Notes under the pieces: model-generated | The model's database searches: none | What the model was told of the DNA's origin: nothing | What the model saw: the letters and a program-made list of their open reading frames with translations, nothing else | Shown: one piece after another, positions 26,013-33,002 of the stretch | How positions within the stretch are numbered: position 1 is the first letter of the stretch | Layout of the letters: every line of letters starts with the position of its first letter | Made by a program: the position numbers and the translations under genes | NCBI GenBank assembly: GCA_963773585.1 | Contig: CAVZBR010000001.1 | Coordinates: forward strand, 558,001-622,000 | Source of the DNA: CAVXJN01 sp963773585 | GTDB lineage: Bacteria; Pseudomonadota; Gammaproteobacteria; JASBUN01 | Length of the DNA stretch: 64,000 nt | Reading direction: 5' to 3'

Positions 26013-27028
26013 TTCGCGGTGACTGCGTACGTGTCTTCGACGGCCAAGTTGGCGAGGAACTGCTGGGTACTGGCCGCCCAGGAGTGTTTGAGCGCATAGC
26101 GCCTGGCAGGACCGCCGTCCAGTTTCAGTGCGCGCAGTACCGCACTGCGCAAGTCCCGATCCAGGGCGCCGGTGACACCGTCCTGAACCACGTCTACCGG
26201 ACCGGTGACCGGGTAGGCAGCGACCGGTACGCCGCAGGACATGGCTTCCAGCAGGACCAGTCCGAAAGTATCGGTCCGGCTCGGAAAAACGAACACATCC
26301 GCGGCAGCCAGGAACTTGGCGAGCTCTTCGCCGTATTTGAAGCCGGTAAAGTGCACCTCGGGGTAGCGTTGCTGCAACGTCGAACGGTCGGGTCCGTCCC
26401 CGATCACATACTTGCTGCCGGGCAAGTCCAGGTTCAGGAAGGCTTCGACGTTCTTTTCCACCGCGACTCTTCCCAAGTACAAGGCGATGGGCCGCGGACC
26501 GTCGAGGAAGAATTTGTTTCCGGGACGGAACAGCTCGGTATCCACGCCGCGCGACCAGATTGCCAGGTGTTCGAAGCCCCGTAGTTCAAGTTCACGTCGC
26601 AGGGACGGCGTGGCGACCATGGTGCGTTCGGCGGCGCCGTGGAACCAACGCAGGTAAGCGTATGACCAGGAAAGCGGAATCGGCACGCGCATGCGTACAT
26701 ATTGCGGGAACTGGGTGTGATATGAAGTCGTGAACGCAATCCGACTGCGCACACAGTAGGCGCGAGCGGCGAGCCCGAGAGGTCCTTCGGTGGCGATATG
26801 CACGGCCTGAGGATCGAATTCGCGCAACAGGGTCCGCAAGCGGCGTCCGGCCATGAGCGCCAAACGGATATCCGGATAGGTCGGCAGCGGCACGGTGCGG
26901 AAGCCTTGGGGCGTCACCAGCAGCAGTTCGTGGCCCAGCGACTGCAGGTTGCGGGCGGTCTGGTCCAGGCTGCGCACCACGCCATTGGTTTGTGGATACC
27001 AGGCATCCGTGGCGAGCGCGATTCTCAT
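26009..27028 (-). CDS. agt: GT4 glycosyltransferase, Agt-like (glycolipid synthase)
   Basis: The 339-residue protein shows the GT4 pattern: an N-terminal RIALATDAWYPQTNGVVRSL loop, AIWSRGVDTELFRPG in the middle, and an EKNVEAFLNL...GDGPDR donor-binding half. The TDTFGLVLLEAMSCGVPVAA block is also present. It overlaps the upstream metallophosphoesterase gene by ATGA. That pairing matches the plcP-agt lipid-remodelling operon known from marine and soil proteobacteria, in which Agt adds sugar to diacylglycerol. The assignment rests on pattern and context, so sugar specificity is open. Confidence 0.82.
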   Translation of the reverse strand: MRIALATDAWYPQTNGVVRSLDQTARNLQSLGHELLLVTPQGFRTVPLPTYPDIRLALMAGRRLRTLLREFDPQAVHIATEGPLGLAARAYCVRSRIAFTTSYHTQFPQYVRMRVPIPLSWSYAYLRWFHGAAERTMVATPSLRRELELRGFEHLAIWSRGVDTELFRPGNKFFLDGPRPIALYLGRVAVEKNVEAFLNLDLPGSKYVIGDGPDRSTLQQRYPEVHFTGFKYGEELAKFLAAADVFVFPSRTDTFGLVLLEAMSCGVPVAAYPVTGPVDVVQDGVTGALDRDLRSAVLRALKLDGGPARRYALKHSWAASTQQFLANLAVEDTYAVTAN

Positions 27029-27849
27029 GCCGCGAGGTTGCCGGAACCGGGCTGCACTGCTCCGCAGGCGCTGGATTTCACCGTTTGCTTGCGATCGGCC
27101 CAGTGCAGCAGGTGCAGTTGGCCGCGAAAGTCTTCCGCCAGCGCCGTGCAGCTCTCCACCCAGTCGCCGTCGTTGCAGTACAGGATTCCGTCGTGGCGGC
27201 GCATTTCGCCGCGGTGTATGTGGCCGCAGACCACGCCGTCCATGCCCTGGCGTCTGGCTTCGTGGGTCACGGCGTCTTCGAACGCCCGCATATGGCGCGC
27301 GGCTTTCGACAACCGGGTTTTCAAGTACGCGGCAAGGGACCAATAGGGAAAACCCAGGCGACGGCGGGCGCGATTGACCCAGCGGTTCGTCCACAGCAGC
27401 ACATCGTAGGCGTAAGTACCGAAGATCTTTGCCAAGCGGCTGCACTGGATGATGGCGTCGAACTGGTCACCGTGGATGATCAACAAGCGTTTGCCATCTG
27501 CGGTCGTATGCAGGTGCTGACGGCGAACGATTACGTTGCCGAAGGTGGACCCGTGGTAATCGCGCACCGGGTCGTCGTGGTTACCCGGGACATACACGAC
27601 CTGGGTACCCTGTTTCGCCTTGCCGAGGATGGTGCGGATCACGTCGTTGTGCGCTTGCGGCCAGTGTAGACCCGCCCGATCGATGGACCAGAAGTCGATG
27701 ATGTCGCCCACGAGATAGAGAAATTCCGATTCCGTGGACTTGAGAAAGTCGAGTACGAATTCGGCTTTGCAGGCCTTCGAACCCAGATGCAGATCCGAGA
27801 TCCAGATTGCGCGGTATCGCAGCGGACGCATGGGATGGATCGGGCTCAT
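27025..27849 (-). CDS. plcP: PlcP-like metallophosphoesterase (phospholipase C type)
   Basis: The 274-residue calcineurin-like phosphoesterase has the metal motifs SDLHLGSK, LVGDIIDFW, VPGNHDD, IHGDQFD and VVCGHIHRGEM. The last block continues to YCNDGDWVESCTALAEDF. These segments match PlcP-type enzymes, which remove phosphate headgroups from phospholipids under phosphorus limitation. Many are annotated as UDP-2,3-diacylglucosamine hydrolase (LpxH-like), the main alternative. It is coupled to agt by a four-base overlap, which favours PlcP. A GGGGAG site precedes the ATG. Confidence 0.8.
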   Translation of the reverse strand: MSPIHPMRPLRYRAIWISDLHLGSKACKAEFVLDFLKSTESEFLYLVGDIIDFWSIDRAGLHWPQAHNDVIRTILGKAKQGTQVVYVPGNHDDPVRDYHGSTFGNVIVRRQHLHTTADGKRLLIIHGDQFDAIIQCSRLAKIFGTYAYDVLLWTNRWVNRARRRLGFPYWSLAAYLKTRLSKAARHMRAFEDAVTHEARRQGMDGVVCGHIHRGEMRRHDGILYCNDGDWVESCTALAEDFRGQLHLLHWADRKQTVKSSACGAVQPGSGNLAA

Positions 27850-27894
27850 GGCGCGACTCCCCTGGAAAGTTCGCGGTCATGGTTGCCGATGCCT

Positions 27895-27923
27895 GTTACA
27901 ACCAGCGGACACGGCCATTACAA
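27895..27923 (-). promoter_or_regulatory. Possible degenerate Pho box upstream of plcP
   Basis: On the minus strand three 7-base units spaced exactly 11 bases apart read TTGTAAT, GTGTCCG and TTGTAAC with 4-base spacers. The Pho-box consensus is CTGTCAT-4-CTGTCAC. The outer units match at five of seven positions and the middle one at four. The site lies 46 bases upstream of the plcP ATG and 48 bases upstream of the divergent methyltransferase ATG. The match is loose and could be chance. Confidence 0.3.
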
Positions 27924-27970
27924 TTGCGTGAATCGAAACGTCGAACACGATCAAAGGAGCAAATCTCAAA

Positions 27971-28990
27971 ATGGCTGCAGAAGCGGATTTCCGGCAACAG
28001 ATGATTTCCAACGTTCAGGGTGCGCTGTTACTCGACACTGCGTACATGGGTCTGTCGACCGGAGCCCTGCAGGCACTGGCCGAGACAGGCTGCGCGACCG
28101 CGGAGCAGTTGGCGGCTGCGACAGGGCGCGATCTCGGCTACCTGACACGGTGGTGCGATGTGGCGTTCGGCTTCGAATTGGTCGACGAAGCCGAGCCCGG
28201 CTGCTTTGCCCTCAGTGACCTTGGTCGTCAGTTTCTGCCCGACGTAGCGGGTACTCTCATGCCGTTCGCGGTGCAAGCGATTCTGTCGGCGCATATGGCA
28301 GAGCGCGCATCGGGCCTGGCCCGTGGGGGCGAACGTCCCGGCGAGCGGGTACTGGGCGAACGCGACACCTTATTGCCGTGGTTCGGCCCGATGTTGGAAG
28401 CCAACTTCGTGCCGCTGTTGGAACGGGAGATTCTGCCCGGGGTGGAGGAATTCGCGGAGATGGACAGCCGTGCCGGATTGGCGGTGGATCTGGGTTGCGG
28501 CAACGGCTGGTACCTGCGCCACATGCTGCGGCGGTTTCCCAGCCTGCGCGGTATCGGCCTCGATGCGATGGCCGAGAACGTCGAGCAAGCACGCGCGGGC
28601 GCGCACGCCGATGGCTTGGACGAGCGTTTGCAATTTCGGCAAGGCGATCTACACCATTTCACCGTCGATGAACCGGTCGATCTGATTGCCATGAACCGTG
28701 CATTGCACCACGTGTGGGAAAGCGGCACGGAGGTGTTCGATATCTTGTACCGGTGCCTGCGCCCGGGCGGCATCGCCGTGATATGGGAGCCGCGGTGGCC
28801 GGCGCAGCGCGCGCAACTGCGCGATCCGGCTTATCGGACCATGGCGTTTCAGAATCTTGCCGAGCATGTGCAGGGCAATCATTTCCTGCAGCCAGAGGAG
28901 ATCCAGGCGCAGTTCGAACAGCGGGCGATGCAGACCAGGCTTTATACCTTTGCCGGCGGACGGGAGTCCGTCGTGGTGGCGCGGCGTTGA
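27971..28990 (+). CDS. SAM-dependent class I methyltransferase with N-terminal winged-helix-like domain
   Basis: The 339-residue protein has an N-terminal domain (about 1-100), with ETGCATAEQLAAATGRDLGYL, resembling the dimerisation/winged-helix part of O-methyltransferases. A Rossmann fold with SAM motif VDLGCGNGWYLRHML follows, then RNP-like motif LHHVWES and a CLRPGGIAVIWEP post-motif. The substrate cannot be inferred. It is divergent from plcP-agt and shares the intergenic region with the candidate Pho box. An AAAGGAG site lies 12 bases before the ATG. Confidence 0.85.
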   Translation: MAAEADFRQQMISNVQGALLLDTAYMGLSTGALQALAETGCATAEQLAAATGRDLGYLTRWCDVAFGFELVDEAEPGCFALSDLGRQFLPDVAGTLMPFAVQAILSAHMAERASGLARGGERPGERVLGERDTLLPWFGPMLEANFVPLLEREILPGVEEFAEMDSRAGLAVDLGCGNGWYLRHMLRRFPSLRGIGLDAMAENVEQARAGAHADGLDERLQFRQGDLHHFTVDEPVDLIAMNRALHHVWESGTEVFDILYRCLRPGGIAVIWEPRWPAQRAQLRDPAYRTMAFQNLAEHVQGNHFLQPEEIQAQFEQRAMQTRLYTFAGGRESVVVARR

Positions 28991-29012
28991 AATGCCGCTG
29001 AGTGAGGAGGGG

Positions 29013-29039
29013 GAGCCGGGCCGCACAGCGGCCCGGCTC
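29013..29039. terminator. GC-rich hairpin between convergent genes
   Basis: A perfect 12-bp stem (GAGCCGGGCCGC paired with GCGGCCCGGCTC, 3-base loop) lies 22 bases after the methyltransferase stop and 9 bases beyond the stop of the convergent gene. No T-tract follows on either strand, so it would be an atypical bidirectional terminator. Confidence 0.5.
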
Positions 29040-29047
29040 GGCGCCGA

Positions 29048-29311
29048 TTATTCGTCGCCGCCGCCCTTGTCTTCCTCAAAACCCACGGGACGCAGGGACG
29101 CCATCTGTTCGACACACCAATTCTGGTACTTCTGGCGGTCTTCCCCTTTACGGCCGGCCTGGTCGGACCAGGCGGTGCACTGGGCCTGATAGAACGCCCC
29201 GACGCGGGGGTCCTTCTCGTCCATGGTGCCTTGGGGCCAATTAGGTAAGGATGCGCTAGCAATAGCCGGAATGGCGGCCAGCGCGGAGATGGTCAGGATG
29301 CGCTTGATCAT
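29048..29311 (-). CDS. Small exported protein, 87 residues
   Basis: The protein has an N-terminal signal peptide (MIKRILTISALAAIPAIASA) and a mature part of about 65 residues beginning SLPNWPQGTMDEKDP. Two cysteines (AQCTAW, NWCVEQ) could form a disulfide. I do not recognise the family. The start has a strong GGAGG site nine bases upstream. It is convergent with the methyltransferase gene and ends next to the hairpin at 29013-29039. Confidence 0.7.
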   Translation of the reverse strand: MIKRILTISALAAIPAIASASLPNWPQGTMDEKDPRVGAFYQAQCTAWSDQAGRKGEDRQKYQNWCVEQMASLRPVGFEEDKGGGDE

Positions 29312-29522
29312 GTTTTGGTCCTCCTTAAGAACCGTTGCGCGAGACGTGGCGCCAGCCACGGCGCCTATTTAGCGCCAGCGGCGCGGGATTTAAAGCGAAT
29401 TAATTGATTCGTTCCCATCAGCAAAACCAATGGACATGACTGCACTACGGTTGCGTCGCGCATCGCGATGCGCTGCAATGGGACAGGCGCCAAAATCAAC
29501 GAAAAAACGTCAGGAAATGCAG

Positions 29523-30320
29523 ATGGAAACTCCCCTGTTCGGCACTCATACCCGCATCGGCGCGCGCGCGCTTTTCCTCGGCCAAAGGCTGGATTTGCGC
29601 GCTCTGGAACAGACCGAGCGGTTGGCTACGGCGCCGCTCTTGGTGGCCTCCGGCAGCAGCGGCGCGGCGGTGTTGTTTCGCTATGGCGTGGTTGTGTTTT
29701 TCGGCATGGATGCCATCGAGGAAGTGGCGTTTCTTGACGACCTCAAACGCTTGGTGGTCGAGCCTTTTCCAGAACCCGAATACGAGGTCATTACGATCGT
29801 CGCCGACCCCGGTCATGCGGAGCGGGTTGAACAGACACAACTGTTCTTGCACAAGTTCACCATCGAGCGTTTGCAATTGGTGGCAGACGTGTTGGCAAAA
29901 AGCGTGGTACTCGCGTATTACGAGTCCAGTCTCGCGCAAAGCTTCGATCGCATCGAGCCGCTCGCCGCCGATCTGCAACGCGGGGGCAAGGGCCGCCACC
30001 AGGGGCGCGAATTGTTGCGCCATATCGGCAATACTTTATTGATCCACAGCAAGACAGTCGGTCGCGTGGAAGTTCTGGAAAAGCCGGAAGTGCTGTGGGA
30101 ACACCCGGAACTCGAGCGACTGTATATGCGGCTGGAAGACGAGTATGAGTTGCGCGAGCGTCACATCGCCCTGGAACGAAAGCTCGAGCTTATTGCGCGA
30201 ACGGCGGAAACGCTGCTCAGTCTGTTGCAGTCCAAGCGCAGCCTGAGGGTGGAATGGTATATCGTCATTTTGATCGTCGCCGAAATCCTGCTGACCTTGT
30301 ACGAGCTGTTCTTCCGCTAG
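29523..30320 (+). CDS. RMD1/YagE-like DUF155 protein with C-terminal membrane anchor
   Basis: The 265-residue protein resembles the DUF155/RMD1 family. It has the block GSSGAAVLFRYGVVVFFGMD, a helical middle part (LADVLAKSVVLAYYESSLAQ), and a C-terminal TM helix (YIVILIVAEILLTLYELF). In fungi RMD1-family proteins are mitochondrial; in bacteria their role is unknown. Several in-frame ATGs exist (29430, 29478, 29517, 29523); AGGAA seven bases ahead favours 29523. It precedes the PAP2 gene on the same strand. Confidence 0.8.
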   Translation: METPLFGTHTRIGARALFLGQRLDLRALEQTERLATAPLLVASGSSGAAVLFRYGVVVFFGMDAIEEVAFLDDLKRLVVEPFPEPEYEVITIVADPGHAERVEQTQLFLHKFTIERLQLVADVLAKSVVLAYYESSLAQSFDRIEPLAADLQRGGKGRHQGRELLRHIGNTLLIHSKTVGRVEVLEKPEVLWEHPELERLYMRLEDEYELRERHIALERKLELIARTAETLLSLLQSKRSLRVEWYIVILIVAEILLTLYELFFR

Positions 30321-30422
30321 GCGCGGCGGATGCGAATCTTCATCAGTCCGTAATCTCGCTGTCACAACGCTTTCGCGATCGCGCGACACAGTGGCCATGT
30401 CTTCCGGAATCGAGCGGGAAGC

Positions 30423-30959
30423 ATGGCTGCAGACAAGAGCGCTTCGATCTTTGCCCACATGGACGCGGTCGAATTGTCCCTGTGCCTGCGCTGCAACCGA
30501 GTGTGTCAGCGGCGGCTGATCGAGTTGTTGTTCGTGGCCGTGAGCCGGCTCGGCAACGGCGTCCTCTGGTATGCATTGATCGCGGTTCTGCCGCTGTACT
30601 ACGGACCCGCCGCCATACCGGCGAGCCTGCGCATGATTGCGGTGGGTGCACTCGGCGTGGGTATCTACAAGGCGCTCAAATCGAAGCTGATCCGGCAACG
30701 CCCATATATTCGTCACGCCGTCATCCGTCAGGCGACCGCTTCCCTCGACTTGTACAGTTTTCCCTCAGGTCATACTTTGCATGCGGTGTCGTTTACAACC
30801 GTTGCGGTATTCCAGTTTGCCGAGTTGGCCTGGCTGTTGGTGCCGTTCACACTCCTGGTGGCGATGTCTCGGGTAGTGCTGGGCCTGCATTATCCGAGCG
30901 ACGTGCTGGCAGGCGGAGCGCTGGGACTGGCGTTGGCGTCAATTGCGTGCGTCTGGTAG
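30423..30959 (+). CDS. PAP2-family membrane phosphatase
   Basis: The 178-residue integral membrane protein has about four to five TM segments and the three PAP2 motifs: KSKLIRQRP, SFPSGHTLHA and SRVVLGLHYPSDV. Such enzymes dephosphorylate phosphatidate, undecaprenyl pyrophosphate or related lipids. Located 60 bases upstream of a GT4 glycosyltransferase, it may supply a lipid acceptor such as diacylglycerol for glycosylation; this is inference. The start has a GGGAAGC site. Confidence 0.9.
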   Translation: MAADKSASIFAHMDAVELSLCLRCNRVCQRRLIELLFVAVSRLGNGVLWYALIAVLPLYYGPAAIPASLRMIAVGALGVGIYKALKSKLIRQRPYIRHAVIRQATASLDLYSFPSGHTLHAVSFTTVAVFQFAELAWLLVPFTLLVAMSRVVLGLHYPSDVLAGGALGLALASIACVW

Positions 30960-31018
30960 ACGGACCCATTGCCGTGCGTCCCGATGCAGTCGATGCGTTG
31001 CGCGCTGCGGTCCCGCCG

Positions 31019-32185
31019 ATGCGCGTTCTGATGATTTCCGACGTTTACTTTCCGCGGGTCAACGGCGTGTCGACCTCCATCGCCACCTTTCGCGCATCGT
31101 TGGCGGGCATGGGTCACCAGGTGGATCTGCTGGCGCCCGATTACGGCCACGCGCGCCGCGACGAGGACAGTATTGTGCGCATACCGGCCCGGCGCGTGCT
31201 TTTGGATCCGGAAGACCGCATGATGCGTTACGGTGCTTTGTGGAACGCCGCGTGCAAGTGCGAGGGCCGTTACGATCTGATCCATGTCCAGACGCCGTTT
31301 CTGGCGCATTACGTCGGCACTCGTCTGGCCCGGCGCTGGGGCGTGCCCTTGGTGGCGAGTTATCACACCTTCTTCGAAGAATACTTGTACAACTATGTAC
31401 CGTTTCTGCCGAAGGCGGCGATGCGGGCTTTGGCACGCAGCTTCTCGCGCGCGCAATGCAACGCAGTGGATGCGGTGGTGGTACCGTCTACAGCAATGCT
31501 CAAGGCGCTGCGCGATTATGGCGTGCGCACGCCGGCAATGGTCTTGCCCACGGGAATCGAGTTGGACGCATTTCGCTACGGCGACGGTGGCGCGTTCCGG
31601 TTGCGCCATGGCATCGACCCGGCGCGCCCGGTGATGCTGTTCGTGGGTCGGGTCGCCCACGAAAAAAATATCGGTTTTCTGATCGACGTGGTGGCGCGAC
31701 TGCGCCTGATGGTGCCCGAGGTCTTGTTGGTGATCACCGGCGAAGGACCGGCGTTGGCGGCGTTACGGCGGCGGGTGGGCAACGCGCGGCTCGAAAGCCA
31801 TGTGCGCTTCATCGGCTATCTTTCCCGCCAGCAGGCGCTACAAGACTGCTATCGAGCCAGCGACGTGTTCACGTTTGCGTCCCGCACCGAAACCCAGGGC
31901 CTGGTGTTGTTGGAAGCCATGGCATGCGGCGTGCCGGTGGTCGCCACCGCGATAATGGGCACGCTGGACGTACTCGACGGCGCCAACGGTGCGATCATTG
32001 CGCCGGAAGAGCCCGAGGCATTCGCCGAGCGCGTGGCGTTACTGCTACGCGATGCGAGGTTGCGCAAGCGCATGGCAACAGCAGCGAAACGGGTCGCGGA
32101 GGGTTGGGCGGCGAATGCCATGGCCGCGCGCTTGGCGGCGTTGTATGCGCAACTACTGCCCGACCGCCAGACGGGTTTGGGCTGA
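31019..32185 (+). CDS. GT4 glycosyltransferase
   Basis: The 388-residue protein has the GT4 two-Rossmann layout: an N-terminal ISDVYFPRVNGVSTSIATF loop and a middle FVGRVAHEKNIGFLIDV donor-domain start. RTETQGLVLLEAMACGVPVV follows near the end. Related enzymes make glycolipids (SqdX-like, PimB-like, Agt-like). It is the second GT4 enzyme within 6 kb and follows a PAP2 phosphatase, so a lipid glycosylation role is plausible but unproven. The ATG at 31019 is preferred; an in-frame GTG at 30974 would add 15 residues. Confidence 0.87.
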   Translation: MRVLMISDVYFPRVNGVSTSIATFRASLAGMGHQVDLLAPDYGHARRDEDSIVRIPARRVLLDPEDRMMRYGALWNAACKCEGRYDLIHVQTPFLAHYVGTRLARRWGVPLVASYHTFFEEYLYNYVPFLPKAAMRALARSFSRAQCNAVDAVVVPSTAMLKALRDYGVRTPAMVLPTGIELDAFRYGDGGAFRLRHGIDPARPVMLFVGRVAHEKNIGFLIDVVARLRLMVPEVLLVITGEGPALAALRRRVGNARLESHVRFIGYLSRQQALQDCYRASDVFTFASRTETQGLVLLEAMACGVPVVATAIMGTLDVLDGANGAIIAPEEPEAFAERVALLLRDARLRKRMATAAKRVAEGWAANAMAARLAALYAQLLPDRQTGLG

Positions 32186-32263
32186 ACACGCATCCTGACC
32201 GCGCCTACGGAGCGGTTCGCCGCCGACGTGCCGTCCTGGCCTGGTCCGGGTGAGGCCGTTATC

Positions 32264-32932
32264 ATGCCCGCTTTCCGTCACCCATTGTTGATCACCGCCA
32301 TGTCCAGCGTTCCCGCGAATGCGCGTTGCGTTTCCGATCCGGTCTCCTGGTATCGCCTGATCCTGTATCCTGGCGATGCAGCCCTGCCGCCGGTTGCATC
32401 CGCAAATCTGGCCGCAGTACTTGCCGATACCGGCCTGGCCGGCGAATCGTTCCATCACCGCGGGTTGAATTATTTTTTGCCCGGCGAGCGGTTTTTGGAC
32501 CTGATCGTGTTCCTCGGCTGCTCCCCGGTCATCGAGCTGCAACGCCAGGACGACGAGCACGGGGAACCGCAGATGGACCGGTTTTGCCACATTCATGTGG
32601 CCGCGCCGCTGCCGGCTCCGAGGCTGCACGTGGGCGATGTCGGGAGCACACCACGCTGCCCCAGCTGCCGGGCCCCGATCGCGCAATGGCAACAAGCGCT
32701 GAGCGCGTGGCAGGAAGAGCCCATGCGCGCTTCGTGGCATTGTCCGGCCTGCGGCGCAAGCGCCGCGGCCGCGCAGATTCAGTGGCGCCAGGCAGCGGCC
32801 GTGTTGCGCTGCGGGGTGGAGTTGGGCGGCATCCATCCTTTCGAGGCCATCCCGGCCGACGAGTTGCTCTCGGCACTGGAGCGTGCGACCTCCCAGCCCT
32901 GGCGCTATTACTACGTCCGGCCGCAGTCCTGA
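32264..32932 (+). CDS. Hypothetical protein with paired CxxC zinc-ribbon motifs
   Basis: The 222-residue protein contains CPSC and CPAC motifs about 40 residues apart (residues about 127-170), fit for a zinc ribbon, and a C-terminal block FEAIPADELLSALERATSQP. It has no signal peptide or membrane segment. I do not recognise the family. The start may instead be the ATG at 32300. It ends 70 bases before the Lon-like gene on the same strand. Confidence 0.62.
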   Translation: MPAFRHPLLITAMSSVPANARCVSDPVSWYRLILYPGDAALPPVASANLAAVLADTGLAGESFHHRGLNYFLPGERFLDLIVFLGCSPVIELQRQDDEHGEPQMDRFCHIHVAAPLPAPRLHVGDVGSTPRCPSCRAPIAQWQQALSAWQEEPMRASWHCPACGASAAAAQIQWRQAAAVLRCGVELGGIHPFEAIPADELLSALERATSQPWRYYYVRPQS

Positions 32933-33002
32933 CAGTGCTACCCTGGTAGTTCAGACCGCGGTCGCGCGGCCGCGTATCGCCAGCCAACCCTTGAGGAGTT
33001 CC

